A stretch of DNA of 64,000 bases. Origin: Danxiaibacter flavus (GTDB lineage Bacteria > Bacteroidota > Bacteroidia > Chitinophagales > Chitinophagaceae). Below, piece after piece: positions 43,833 to 53,558 of this stretch. The position numbers were made by a program, and so were the translations under genes. The stretch covers positions 1,116,001 to 1,180,000 of the forward strand of contig NZ_JAULBC010000002.1 of NCBI RefSeq assembly GCF_041060425.1, given 5' to 3'. The notes under the pieces were generated by a model. That model was not told where the DNA came from. It searched no databases and saw only the letters and a list, made by a program, of their open reading frames with translations. The stretch's first letter is position 1; each line of letters starts with the position of its first letter.

Positions 43833-45494
43833 CTACCAGAAAATTGTATAAAGCGCAGCGAGCACACCGCAGACAATTAATGCACCGGCGGCAAAACCCG
43901 GATTTAATTTGAACATGCTCTTCTCTATTTCCAGTCCGTTAGGTTTAACACCTTTCCTGTTATCTCTCACACTAATGATATACATAGCAACGATACAAAT
44001 AACAAATACAAAGCCCATTCTGTCAAGGAACGGAATTTCGTAAACACCATTTTCGTTTGCTTTGGAAAAGCCTATCGGAGCAAGGAATGCAAGATTTGCA
44101 ACCATTGGCAGAAACTTGAAGAAAAGCGATAACAGGAATCCGCCTATTGTTGCGAACAATGCCGCATTTGAAGTAGTCTTCTTCCAGAAAAATCCGAGAA
44201 TAAACATCGCAAAAATACCAGGTGAAACAAACCCTGTATATTCCTGAATGTATTGGAAACCGCCTTTCTTATCAATACCCATAAACGGAGATATGATGAT
44301 GGCAAGGAACATGGCTACAACTACAGTAACACGCCCGATCCACACCATCTTTTTTTCATCTGCCTCAGGATCAATTCTCTTTTTATATACATCCAGTGTA
44401 AATATGGTTGCAATACTGTTTGCCTTCCCGGCCAGCGATGCAACAACTGCTGCTGTAAGTGCTGCAAAGGCAAGTCCTTTTAAGCCGGTTGGCAACAGGT
44501 TCAATAATAACGGATAGGCATTGTCGGGGTTGGTTTGCAAAAGATCGGTCTGGAAGTTGGCCTCTTTGTACAAAACATATGCAGCTATACCGGGCACAAC
44601 TACAATCAGTGGCATCAGCATTTTCAGGAAAGCCGCAAAAAGCAAGCCTCCGCGGGCAGTCTTCAAATCGGCTCCTAATGCACGTTGCGTAATATATTGA
44701 TTACATCCCCAATAGTTCAGGTTAACGATCCACATACCACCGATAAGCACGGTTAAACCCGGAAGATCCATATAGTTGGGATTATCTTTCTTGAAGATCA
44801 TATGGAAATGATCTTCGGCTTTACCCTGCAACAGGTGCAAGCCGCCCATCACACCTTTAGCACCAAAATGATCAGCTACAAGGTTCAGGGCAAGATATGT
44901 TGTTGCAAGACCGCCCAATATCAGGAAGAACACCTGGATTACATCCGTATAACCAATTACCTTCATACCACCCAATGTGATGATAACCGCAAAAAGTGCC
45001 AGCGCAAACATACACGTAGTAATGTTGATGCCCGAAATACTGTGTACAGCCAAAGCACCCAGGTAAAGAATAGATGTAAGATTTACCAGCACATACAGCA
45101 GTAGCCAGAATATAGCCATGATCATCGCTACCGTTGAGTTGTAGCGCTGATTCAGGAACTGCGGCATGGTATAGATCTTGTTCTTTAAATAAACAGGAAT
45201 AAAGAAGATAGCTACGATAACCAACGTTGCAGCCGCCATCCATTCATAAGTTGCAATTGCAAGCCCCATCTTGAAGCCCGAACCGCTCATTCCTATAAAT
45301 TGCTCAGCAGAAATATTAGAGGCGATTAATGACGCGCCAATTGCCCACCATGTTAATGATCCTTCTGCCAGAAAATAATCTTTGGAACTTAACTGAGCTT
45401 GTTTTTTTCTCTTATAGATCCACCATCCATACAGAGCAACAATTAAAAAATAACATAAAAAAACCAGGTAGTCTTTAGAATGCAATACGTTCAT
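43833..45494 (-). CDS. Sodium/sugar symporter (SSS family, SGLT-like)
   Basis: The 553-residue inner-membrane transporter has about 14 helices. SSS/SGLT landmarks are GSLTWWAIGASLIASNISAE near helix 1, TMPQFLNQRYN, GGMKVIGYTDVIQVF, and WGCNQYITQRALGA before the long loop. It imports a sugar with Na+. Its place at the end of the arabinan/galactan gene block suggests arabinose or galactose as substrate, which is an inference. It has its own terminator and a 9-bp inverted repeat (45595-45632) about 100 nt upstream. Confidence 0.9.
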   Translation of the reverse strand: MNVLHSKDYLVFLCYFLIVALYGWWIYKRKKQAQLSSKDYFLAEGSLTWWAIGASLIASNISAEQFIGMSGSGFKMGLAIATYEWMAAATLVIVAIFFIPVYLKNKIYTMPQFLNQRYNSTVAMIMAIFWLLLYVLVNLTSILYLGALAVHSISGINITTCMFALALFAVIITLGGMKVIGYTDVIQVFFLILGGLATTYLALNLVADHFGAKGVMGGLHLLQGKAEDHFHMIFKKDNPNYMDLPGLTVLIGGMWIVNLNYWGCNQYITQRALGADLKTARGGLLFAAFLKMLMPLIVVVPGIAAYVLYKEANFQTDLLQTNPDNAYPLLLNLLPTGLKGLAFAALTAAVVASLAGKANSIATIFTLDVYKKRIDPEADEKKMVWIGRVTVVVAMFLAIIISPFMGIDKKGGFQYIQEYTGFVSPGIFAMFILGFFWKKTTSNAALFATIGGFLLSLFFKFLPMVANLAFLAPIGFSKANENGVYEIPFLDRMGFVFVICIVAMYIISVRDNRKGVKPNGLEIEKSMFKLNPGFAAGALIVCGVLAALYTIFW

Positions 45495-45594
45495 TTGGCA
45501 ATCTTTTGGTGTTTCTCATTTTTGAGCGTGAAAAGATAGTCATTATTGTTTCACCCCGTTAAAATTGATTGATACTTTTTTATTACTAACAACT

Positions 45595-45632
45595 GTTGAC
45601 ATACAACATAACGTATTGGCATTTATGTCAAC
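45595..45632. promoter_or_regulatory. Perfect 9-bp inverted repeat upstream of the symporter gene
   Basis: GTTGACATA (45595-45603) and TATGTCAAC (45624-45632) are exact reverse complements with a 20-nt spacer in the gap between the GH43 stop and the symporter start. It is either an operator or a weak hairpin. Confidence 0.4.
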
Positions 45633-45643
45633 GTATCTGCTTT

Positions 45644-46696
45644 TTACTCAGCCGGAATTTCAAGTGGTTGCCCCTCGGGTAAGGGAACGCCGAAATCAGG
45701 CGTTCCATCTTGTTTCCACGTAAACTTTTGTGCACGGGGAGATCGGAGACCACTGCAACCTTGTCCCGGTTTACTATTAGCGTGGTATAAGATCCAGTTT
45801 TCTTTTCCATTTGGAGAAACAAAAAAGCAGTTGTGCCCGGGTGCATACACTTTGTTAACCAGTGATTGCTTAAAAACAGGTTCCGGACTTTTTACCCAGG
45901 AAGAAGCATCGAGCAAATTCTTATCAATGGTTGTACTCAACATTCCGAGCGCGTAAGTATCAGTCCAGCATGCGCTTGCAGAATAGATCAGGAACAACTT
46001 GTTGCCGTGCTGCAAAATCTCAGGACCTTCATTCACATCAATATGCGGCACATCGTTGGGATTATTGAGATCGCCGTTACGTTCCCAGGCGTAGTCAGGC
46101 TTGGACAGCAGTGTTCTTTTTCCTTCCACCGTCCAGGGATTTTTCATTGCTGCGATATATATGTTCTGCCGGCCATTGGTATCGCCTTCCCAGCCGGACC
46201 AGATAAGATAATGCTTGTTGTTTATTGAAAAAACAGAACCATCGATGGCCCATTTATTGTCCGGAGTCGCAAGTTGCCCTTTCATGTTCCATTCACCACT
46301 GAGCGGATCCTGAGATGCGCATTCCAGTACCCACAAACGATGGTGCGTATTATTACCGCTGTCGGCAGCAAAGTACACATACCATTTTCCTTCCAGGTAA
46401 TGAATTTCAGGCGCCCAAATGTCTTTGGAATAAGGACCAGAAGCAGGCGGCGTCCATACTACTTTATTTTCAGCAGTAGAAAGCGTCGCAATGCTTTTTG
46501 TTTTCCAGATAGTAATGTTGTGACCGGTAGTATGGGTATAATAATAAAATCCATCTTTATAGATACACCAGGGATCCGGTCCGGATGGCAATAACGGATT
46601 TGTAAAAGTTTGTTTTTTTGCCGAACCAGACTGTGCAGTACAAAGATTTGCGACAAGCATAAGCATGCAGGCAAACAAAAGCGAAATTCTTTTCAC
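45644..46696 (-). CDS. Secreted GH43 glycoside hydrolase (arabinan/arabinoside-active type)
   Basis: The 350-residue five-bladed beta-propeller enzyme has a GTG start and a signal peptide (about 1-21, LCTAQ). The inverting triad is readable: base Asp41 (GPDPWCIYKDG), pKa modulator Asp152 (AIDGSVF) and acid Glu223 (NEGPEIL). DIWAPEIHYLEGKWYVYF is the typical second blade. GH43 enzymes remove alpha-L-arabinofuranose or beta-xylose. The neighbours favour arabinofuranosidase. It is periplasmic or secreted. Confidence 0.87.
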   Translation of the reverse strand: MKRISLLFACMLMLVANLCTAQSGSAKKQTFTNPLLPSGPDPWCIYKDGFYYYTHTTGHNITIWKTKSIATLSTAENKVVWTPPASGPYSKDIWAPEIHYLEGKWYVYFAADSGNNTHHRLWVLECASQDPLSGEWNMKGQLATPDNKWAIDGSVFSINNKHYLIWSGWEGDTNGRQNIYIAAMKNPWTVEGKRTLLSKPDYAWERNGDLNNPNDVPHIDVNEGPEILQHGNKLFLIYSASACWTDTYALGMLSTTIDKNLLDASSWVKSPEPVFKQSLVNKVYAPGHNCFFVSPNGKENWILYHANSKPGQGCSGLRSPRAQKFTWKQDGTPDFGVPLPEGQPLEIPAE

Positions 46697-47014
46697 GTTG
46701 GAGTAATTAGGATGAGACGCTAAGTTAGCATTTGATTAATTGAAAATTGACAATGGATAATTGACAATTTTTTTATTGCGAAAAACAAAATTACAGTTAG
46801 ATTTTTTCGTGCCCTGCGTATTTTTTTGTTACACAGAGAAACAGCCGGAGGTGAAACAGAGGTGCACGGAGCCTTTGCCACGATTATCTGTCATTTTATT
46901 TTTGATTGTGTACACCACATGACATTGAATTGAAAATTGATAATTGAAAATAACGATCCTATTTTTCTAAGTCCAACATTGTCAATTTTCAACTATCAAT
47001 TTTCAATTGAAGAA
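46697..47014. repeat. Repeat-rich gap with inverted heptamer arrays
   Basis: No gene is seen in this 318-bp gap. Arrays are at 46740-46767 (TTGAAAA, TTGACAA, TGGATAA, TTGACAA), 46924-46951 (ATTGAAA, ATTGATA, ATTGAAA) and 46982-47009 (TCAATTT, TCAACTA, TCAATTT, TCAATTG). The last two pair as a 23-nt inverted repeat with one mismatch. An ACACAGAGAAACAG / GAAACAGAGGTGCACGGAG word pair lies at about 46834-46880. Confidence 0.8.
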
Positions 47015-47602
47015 CTATTTCTTAGGAAAGTCCTTAAACATTTTTGGAATTAGCTTGTGCAGCATTTCCTGCAAAGTGGGTGTTTGCGCTTCTTCGAGTT
47101 CACCTGCAGCAGAAGAGCGCCAAACAACTTTCTTATCTTTTGCATCTATCATATCAATAACAAGTGAACCCTGGCGCAGGGTATCAATGTTTATTTTTCC
47201 GCCATACACTGCCGGTCTGTTATTTGAGCTGAAGACGTATATTTTTTGCTCCAGATCATAAGGACTGCCATATACCTGCGGATTGTACACAACCAGCTTT
47301 TCATCAGTTGCCTCGTATTTTCTGCCAAGCTTTAACGTGTACTGAAAATAGCAATCCGGATGAGCCGTATCCAATACCATTTTTCGCTTGTCCAATTGCT
47401 TTACCACTTCCGGCACCAGCTCATTGGTAAACTTTTTCCGGCTCAGCATTTTCGTGAATGCAGTATCTGTGGTAGGCAGATATCCATACGCTTTGTACTT
47501 TGAAAAGTTTTCGTCAGAAAGCCGTTCGGTCTTTACATTTTTTGAAGAAGAAGCACAACTGGTAGCGAGCGCTATAATCAGGCAAAGGCAAAAGAATTTC
47601 AT
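47015..47602 (-). CDS. DUF4136-type lipoprotein
   Basis: The 195-residue protein has a lipoprotein signal peptide (ALATSCASS, Cys16). The mature domain matches the DUF4136 pattern: FSKYKAYGYLPTTD near the start, ending with DMIDAKDKKVVWRSSAAGEL followed by a helix and KMFKDFPKK. It is a probable outer-membrane-associated lipoprotein of unknown function, without an obvious link to the sugar genes around it. The stop lies 6 nt from a heptamer array. Confidence 0.8.
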   Translation of the reverse strand: MKFFCLCLIIALATSCASSSKNVKTERLSDENFSKYKAYGYLPTTDTAFTKMLSRKKFTNELVPEVVKQLDKRKMVLDTAHPDCYFQYTLKLGRKYEATDEKLVVYNPQVYGSPYDLEQKIYVFSSNNRPAVYGGKINIDTLRQGSLVIDMIDAKDKKVVWRSSAAGELEEAQTPTLQEMLHKLIPKMFKDFPKK

Positions 47603-47692
47603 CAGGTTATATTTATTTGCGGAATAAACTATTCCTTGTATAAATAACCGCTGCCACTAAAAAATGTTCATTTATTCTTGTCGCGATTTTAC

Positions 47693-48103
47693 TTAAACCG
47701 CACTCACAGAATCGTATACGATGACTTTCTGCCACAAAGAAGAACACTCTTTGACAAAATTGAGATGAATAGGATCAACCTGGTAACTGTCCTGGTCCGC
47801 CTTGTTCTTAAACATCAGCATCCATGAAATGGAATAAGATCTGTCAATAACATCGCGATTGGTGTCAGCCGGCTTTCCGATATAAAATTTCTGAATTGTT
47901 TTTACTGTTGATAGTTTTTGTAACCCTTCGATCAGTTTTTTCTTGTCTTCTGCACTTTCAGGATTCTTCAACCAAAAATAGACGTGGTGGATGAATATAT
48001 CCTTGTCATCCTGCGCTGCGAGCGCCATTGCAGGAGTTGCCAATGCAGCCGCTGCAACGAGGCTGCTTTTGCTTACAAAATTTCTTCTGGATAATTTTGA
48101 CAT
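47693..48103 (-). CDS. Dabb-domain protein with Tat signal
   Basis: The 136-residue protein has a twin-arginine signal (KLSRRNFVSKS, then a hydrophobic stretch to about residue 29). A Dabb (stress-responsive alpha/beta barrel) domain follows: FIHHVYFWLKNPESAEDKKK, then SISWMLMFKNKADQDSYQ and HLNFVKECSSLWQK. Dabb proteins are small dimeric barrels, some with cyclase or decarboxylase roles. Export by Tat suggests a folded periplasmic protein. The function is not assignable. Confidence 0.82.
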   Translation of the reverse strand: MSKLSRRNFVSKSSLVAAAALATPAMALAAQDDKDIFIHHVYFWLKNPESAEDKKKLIEGLQKLSTVKTIQKFYIGKPADTNRDVIDRSYSISWMLMFKNKADQDSYQVDPIHLNFVKECSSLWQKVIVYDSVSAV

Positions 48104-48183
48104 GCGGATAGTTTTAGTTTGGTCGTAAATTAATAGGGAAATTCACAGTTTACAAATTAATTTATCGAAAAGCAGTTCTACCA

Positions 48184-50511
48184 CTATTTTAGCAACAATG
48201 TGAGAGGAATGAGTTGTTGATCGCGCCATATGTTCAACTGTAACTTTCCTGTCCAGTTATTTTGCTGATATGCATCCATGAGATCCGCCACATTCTTGAC
48301 AGGTTTATCGCCTGCCTGTCGAATTACATCACTTTTTTGCAACCCTGATGCTGCGAGAACGCCATTGCCGGTTTCAATAACCTGCACGCCATCTTCATCA
48401 GGCAATCCCAACGCCGATCGTTCTCCCAAACCTTCTACAGACTTTATCTTCCCTCCCAGCCAACTGACGATGGAGTTTTTATTTCTCTCTTCGCGACCAA
48501 CCAAAACAGGTAATGGAGCCGGCTTTGCTTTTTGTTTCAGCCATTCGCTTGTTACCCCAAAATTCATCGGGACATTTTTGAATCCACTATTCAATGCTTC
48601 ATTTGATTTTACGGTATAATCTCCATTCGGTGCATTTGAAAATTCCGGACTGACATAAATACTGTTTTTGTCAGTTCCGTCCTGCCGGGCTTTCGTCAAT
48701 CCGCCTTCCGTAAGGAAGAAATTATAGTCAACCTGATCGCCCCAGCTATTCATGCCAATGGGAGCATATGCAGTTGAAACTATATTGTGCCTGAATATAT
48801 CATGACTGTTTGCAAACCATACATGCGGGTGAAAACTATTGTTCAGAATGATATTATTTTCAACGGTTCTGAAAAAACCTTCTCTCAATTTTAAACCTCC
48901 ATTCAGACAGATATTGTTGTAAATATGATAATTGCTGCTGCCATCATCCAGATCTATATCCCACCCGTGATCACACCTGAAACGGTTGTTGAACAGCGTG
49001 ACCGGCTCTGTTACATCTAGCAGGATCAATTCCGGGTGAACTGCAACAAGACTATCCATATAATGCCTGTCCGCACTCCAGTAGCGGTCTCGTCCCCATG
49101 AATTAAATGCTCCGTGATCACCTGTTTCGAGCACTGTATTAAACACATCATTGGAGGTTATCAAATGCCCTCCCCAACAACCGTCACCAATGTTAATGCC
49201 TGACCTGGGAGCATTGTAAATGGTGTTATGATCTACGGTAATTTTTCGTGACATACTTATTTCTACGCCGGCCACCTGCTTTTCTATCATACCTATATCA
49301 TGCACCAGATTATCCGTAACAAAACATTCCTGCGGAAATTCGTTGGATTTTGGACCGGGAGTTTTATCCATTTCAGCAAATGGTGTAAATTGACTATACT
49401 GATTATTGGGAGAACGGACAGCATTCTCATTACCCGCAAACGCAACAGCATTTGCACCGATGTGATGTATATAATTGTGTTCAATGCGGGCTAGTTTATT
49501 ATAACCGCTAACAAAAACAGCATTGCCGCCAAGCTTTTCAAAGATGTTATTGGTTACAGTGCAGTTTTCTGTTCCACTTAACAATATTGCGCCTCCACGA
49601 TAGATTGTCCAGTCGCTACGCAACAGCGGCTCCTTCGTTAACATGAACGTTCTGTTTGTACCGGTAAAAACAAGATGTTCAATATGCACATTTTTTTGCG
49701 GAGCATTTACTTCTCCTTTTATCTCAATCAGGTTATTCAGCTGAGATCCTTCAACAACCGCTTTTGAAAGATCGGTATGATGAAAAGGAATAACATAAAG
49801 GGTGTCGTCGTTATAAAACCATTCGCCCGGTGTATTTAACTCTTCAAAAATATTTTCCACAAACCGGTGTTTTTTGTTCATTGCGGAAGGACGATTATTT
49901 TGCCAACCTCCGGTCAATACCAGTGTTGTATCGGAATTTTTATCGGTAACCTTGTAATGAAAGCCGCCCCATTCGCCTTCATGCAAGGCATGTACATAAC
50001 CTCCGGCAGGATTTTTCCAGCTTTTTACTTTTGCTGGAGATACAGCATCCGCTGCTGTTCCATTGAAAACCCTTGCAGAAGAATCATAGTCCGGATATCG
50101 TGCCATGTGATATAACACGTTATTGATAAACAGTTGATCTGCCTGCAAATTTTTTAAGACAGCTTTATATACCTCGCCATCTTTAATCCAGCGCAAGTCA
50201 GTCAAAAGTTTCGCTCCGCTTAAGATTACCTTTTCCTGTTGATAGGCGCTGATTGTGAGGTCACACGAAACATTTGAAATCACAATAGTCTCGGCCAGGT
50301 GATAAGTACCTGTCCTTATGAAAATATTCACCTTCTTCTTGCCTACCACTCCACGTGACGCGTCTACAGCTTTTTGCAACGATGCAAAAGGTTTCCCGAT
50401 GCTGCCGCTATTTGCATCGTTTCCATTTTTTGCAACGTAGAATGAAATGTTTTGAGCAGCGAGTAAGCCGGCTAAAAAAATACATAAGAGGAATAAAGTG
50501 CCTTTTTTCAT
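48184..50511 (-). CDS. Secreted parallel beta-helix protein (GH141-like) with C-terminal PDZ domain
   Basis: I use the ATG at 50511 (775 residues), which puts the signal peptide (KKGTLFLLCIFLAGLLAAQ) at the N-terminus. An ATG at 50532 would add seven residues. FYVAKNGNDANSGSIGKPFA and a VNIFIRTGTYHLAET strand open a long right-handed beta-helix with Asn/Gly-rich rungs (to about residue 600), resembling GH141/pectate-lyase-like proteins. Residues about 680-775 form a PDZ domain (GVLAASGLQKSDVIRQAGDK). It probably acts on plant cell-wall polysaccharide in the periplasm or outside. The substrate is unproven. Confidence 0.78.
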   Translation of the reverse strand: MKKGTLFLLCIFLAGLLAAQNISFYVAKNGNDANSGSIGKPFASLQKAVDASRGVVGKKKVNIFIRTGTYHLAETIVISNVSCDLTISAYQQEKVILSGAKLLTDLRWIKDGEVYKAVLKNLQADQLFINNVLYHMARYPDYDSSARVFNGTAADAVSPAKVKSWKNPAGGYVHALHEGEWGGFHYKVTDKNSDTTLVLTGGWQNNRPSAMNKKHRFVENIFEELNTPGEWFYNDDTLYVIPFHHTDLSKAVVEGSQLNNLIEIKGEVNAPQKNVHIEHLVFTGTNRTFMLTKEPLLRSDWTIYRGGAILLSGTENCTVTNNIFEKLGGNAVFVSGYNKLARIEHNYIHHIGANAVAFAGNENAVRSPNNQYSQFTPFAEMDKTPGPKSNEFPQECFVTDNLVHDIGMIEKQVAGVEISMSRKITVDHNTIYNAPRSGINIGDGCWGGHLITSNDVFNTVLETGDHGAFNSWGRDRYWSADRHYMDSLVAVHPELILLDVTEPVTLFNNRFRCDHGWDIDLDDGSSNYHIYNNICLNGGLKLREGFFRTVENNIILNNSFHPHVWFANSHDIFRHNIVSTAYAPIGMNSWGDQVDYNFFLTEGGLTKARQDGTDKNSIYVSPEFSNAPNGDYTVKSNEALNSGFKNVPMNFGVTSEWLKQKAKPAPLPVLVGREERNKNSIVSWLGGKIKSVEGLGERSALGLPDEDGVQVIETGNGVLAASGLQKSDVIRQAGDKPVKNVADLMDAYQQNNWTGKLQLNIWRDQQLIPLTLLLK

Positions 50512-50604
50512 ATGAACATGAACATTAATCATAGAAAGATATGATCAAAAGAGAAAGCAATTGCAGTGATGTTAATTTACCGTCACTATCGGGTTATTTG
50601 CAAT

Positions 50605-50635
50605 AAAAAAAAAGGCGGACACAAATGCGCCCGCC
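50605..50635 (-). terminator. Terminator of the aldose epimerase gene
   Basis: The GGCGG (50614-50618) and CCGCC (50631-50635) stem is followed on the minus strand by a T9 run. Confidence 0.75.
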
Positions 50636-50655
50636 GTTTATAAGATTGAGAAAAA

Positions 50656-51834
50656 CTACTTAGCGACAGAAAATACGTACTCGGTAGTTGAAGTATATTT
50701 TTTACCTGGTTCCAACGTCGTTGTCGGAAATGATGGTTGATTTGGAGAATCCGGAAAATGTTGGGTTTCTAAACAAAAAGCAGTTCTGAAATCATCTTTC
50801 TTCTGGCCTTTAATATAATTCGTGCCCTGCATAAAGTTTCCTCCGTAAAACTGCACACCCGGCTCAGAAGTAAATACGTCCATCTGTATGCCACTGTTGT
50901 CGCCAATTACTTCTGCAGCTTTGTTTAAGCCCGCACCTGCATTCTTATTCAGCACAAAATTGTGATCGTAGCCCTTACCGTATTTGATCTGTATATCTGA
51001 AGTATCATTTACCCTGGCACCGATTGTTGTTGGCCTGCGGAAGTCTAAAGGAGTATTTGCAACAGGAACAATTTTACCAACAGGGATCAGCGTAGAATCA
51101 ACCGGTGTAAAGTTGTCAGCATTTAACTGCAAGGTGTGATTATTGATGGTTCCGCTTCCCTGTCCGTTCAGGTTAAAATAAGAGTGGTTGGTAAGATTTA
51201 CCACAGTCTTTTTATCGGTGGATATTTCGTAATCAATCTTCACACTTTTATTCCCTGTCGCGGTGTATGTAACTTTTGCAGTAAGTGTGCCGGGATATCC
51301 TTCTTCCCCGTCACTGGAAACATAGGTAAGTGCAAGTGTTGAATCATTCACTTGTTGTGCATCCCAAACCTTGCGTGAAAAACCTGTTTTACCGCCATGC
51401 AGATGATTTGCACCATTGTTTGTTGCGAGCGTATATTCTTTTCCGTCAAGCTTAAACTTACCTTTGGCTATACGGTTTCCGTAACGGCCAACAATTGCGC
51501 CGAAATAAGTATCTCCTCCATTTTCGTATTGTTCAAGTTTCTCCTGTCCAACAACTACATCAGTAGGATTACCTTTTTTGTCGGGCACAACAAGTGACAC
51601 GATCCTTGCTCCATAGTTGGTTATGGCAATCTCAATACCGTTATTCCTGATCTTATACAAGTTTGTGGCTTTGCCATCAATTGTCTTTTGAAAATCCTTT
51701 GCATCTGGTATTGTTGTCTTTGCTGCCACTGCAGAATCCTTCGCCGGCTCCTGGTTCTGTTGACTACCGCTGTTATTACATGCTGCCAGTACTATAATAC
51801 TGGCTGAAAGCAATGTACCTGGTAAAACTTTCAT
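50656..51834 (-). CDS. galM: Aldose 1-epimerase (mutarotase) lipoprotein
   Basis: The 392-residue protein has a lipobox (VLAAC, Cys19) and a linker rich in Gln, Glu and Ala, then a galactose mutarotase domain. Catalytic-site motifs are NHLHGGKTGFS, TNHSYFNLNGQG and, near the end, EPGVQFYGGNFM with the general-base Glu. It interconverts alpha and beta anomers of galactose or arabinose, here on the membrane surface facing the periplasm rather than in the cytoplasm. It lies 41 nt after the GH51 gene and probably shares its transcript. Confidence 0.9.
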   Translation of the reverse strand: MKVLPGTLLSASIIVLAACNNSGSQQNQEPAKDSAVAAKTTIPDAKDFQKTIDGKATNLYKIRNNGIEIAITNYGARIVSLVVPDKKGNPTDVVVGQEKLEQYENGGDTYFGAIVGRYGNRIAKGKFKLDGKEYTLATNNGANHLHGGKTGFSRKVWDAQQVNDSTLALTYVSSDGEEGYPGTLTAKVTYTATGNKSVKIDYEISTDKKTVVNLTNHSYFNLNGQGSGTINNHTLQLNADNFTPVDSTLIPVGKIVPVANTPLDFRRPTTIGARVNDTSDIQIKYGKGYDHNFVLNKNAGAGLNKAAEVIGDNSGIQMDVFTSEPGVQFYGGNFMQGTNYIKGQKKDDFRTAFCLETQHFPDSPNQPSFPTTTLEPGKKYTSTTEYVFSVAK

Positions 51835-51875
51835 TATGTATCGAATTTGGTTTTTGAATATTTAGTTTACTTGTA

Positions 51876-53393
51876 TTATTTCATTTTTATCTTAAGCATA
51901 GTAAACGAATGGGCCGGAAAATTGTACACAAAGCCGGCTCCATTAATGTTAATTTCCTTTTCTGTTGTTTTGACCTTTTGCTCGTTCACCGTGTTTTCAT
52001 CATTAATATCACTCGAATTTACTTCATAAACTACAGCCTTTGTGCCAAGTTGACCAAACTGATTGGCGATATTGGTTTCAATTGCCTTATCCTTATGCCT
52101 GTTCACAACGTTTATCAACAGCTCCTTTGTTTTTTCATTGTACACAGATGATACATCAAGATAAGGAACCTGCTTAAAGTCACCTGCATCATATGTATCG
52201 CATTCAACAAACGGCTGCAATGATTCACCATGACAATTCTCTGAGAACAACTGCAAAGGATAGTAAGTGGTTTGCATCCACAATTTATCGTTGGTTATCA
52301 TCATCGGCGCTATAACGTTTACAAGCTGTGCAAGATTGGCCATTTTTACAATATCAGCATGACGGATAAAACAGTTCAGGTACATGGCAACAACCAATGC
52401 ATCCTGCATATTGTAATGTTCTTCCAGTTTTTGTTCGCCGTGCGCCCGGTACCATACATTGTATTCATCAAAAGCTATGTATATCGGTCTCTGAACACGA
52501 TACCTTGTTTTCACTTCTTTTATCATGCCTTTTGTAATATCAATGATATTATCTACCCTTGATGTAATGGCCATGAACTTATAGTGATCCTTATCGTAGT
52601 TACCGGAATAATGATGCAGTGATATGTAATCAATCTGATCACGCAGGCTTGTCAATACAGTCCGGTTCCAGTTCATCCAATCAGAACCGTAGTTGCTTGA
52701 ACCTGATGCTATCAGCTTAATACTGTTATCGGACCATTTCATCAACTTTGCTGCCTCCAGCGCCTTTTTGCTGTAGTCTTCTGCATTCATATGCCCCATT
52801 TGCCACTCACCATCCACTTCATTACCTAATCCCCAATACTTCACATTATAGGGTTCTGGATGTCCGTTCTTAGCACGCAGATCTGAATAATATAACCCGG
52901 TCGGAGCATTGCAATATTCCACCCAGTTACGGGCTTCATCCAATGTACCTGTTCCCATATTCACACATACGTAAGGAGCAACATTAGCAGCTTTCGCAAA
53001 CTGCATGAACTCATCTGTACCAACCTGGTTGGTTTCTATATCGCCCCATGCAAGATCCTTTCTTTTGGGTCTTTGTTCTTTAGCCCCAATCCCATCCATC
53101 CAATGATAACCTGAAACAAAGTTTCCACCCGGCCAGCGGACAATACTCACACCCATCTTTTTAGTGGCATCTATTACATCTTTCCTGAAACCATCCATAT
53201 TTGCCATAGATGATTTCGGATCATAGATACCACCATAAATACAACGACCAAGGTGTTCTGTAAAGTTGCCGTACAACAGCGAGTCTATACTGCCGTTTTT
53301 TCGCTCAGTATCAATCTTTATTCTTGCCTTTAGTGTTTGGGACTGAGCAGAGACAACTGCCAATAAGGCTACCAGGAAAATTACTTTTTTCAT
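51876..53393 (-). CDS. GH51 alpha-L-arabinofuranosidase, secreted
   Basis: I use the ATG at 53393 (505 residues) because it starts a clean signal peptide (MKKVIFLVALLAVVSAQSQ). The longer frame to 53492 adds an unlikely 33-residue leader. GH51 features are GNFTEHLGRCIYGGIYD, the acid/base Glu192 (GLGNEVDGEW) and the nucleophile Glu310 (IAFDEYNVWY). A C-terminal beta-sandwich follows. It releases arabinofuranose from arabinan or arabinoxylan oligomers by a retaining mechanism, probably in the periplasm. The following gene is galM. Confidence 0.92.
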   Translation of the reverse strand: MKKVIFLVALLAVVSAQSQTLKARIKIDTERKNGSIDSLLYGNFTEHLGRCIYGGIYDPKSSMANMDGFRKDVIDATKKMGVSIVRWPGGNFVSGYHWMDGIGAKEQRPKRKDLAWGDIETNQVGTDEFMQFAKAANVAPYVCVNMGTGTLDEARNWVEYCNAPTGLYYSDLRAKNGHPEPYNVKYWGLGNEVDGEWQMGHMNAEDYSKKALEAAKLMKWSDNSIKLIASGSSNYGSDWMNWNRTVLTSLRDQIDYISLHHYSGNYDKDHYKFMAITSRVDNIIDITKGMIKEVKTRYRVQRPIYIAFDEYNVWYRAHGEQKLEEHYNMQDALVVAMYLNCFIRHADIVKMANLAQLVNVIAPMMITNDKLWMQTTYYPLQLFSENCHGESLQPFVECDTYDAGDFKQVPYLDVSSVYNEKTKELLINVVNRHKDKAIETNIANQFGQLGTKAVVYEVNSSDINDENTVNEQKVKTTEKEININGAGFVYNFPAHSFTMLKIKMK

Positions 53394-53558
53394 GCGATTA
53401 AGTTTTGAGTTGCAATTGCTACCAGAACTTGCTGAAAAAGTTTTTGTGAAGCGCGGAATTCTGGCACGCAATATTAAATGTCTAATATACATTTATTATT
53501 CAAAACTTTCATCTGATTGGAAAATATTGATTTATACTATTTATGAACAAACCCTGCA

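Noticed and set aside
53394..53492. N-terminal extension of the GH51 gene
   Set aside because: The 33 extra residues precede a perfect signal peptide start at 53393 and are rich in Arg and Ser without a signal character.
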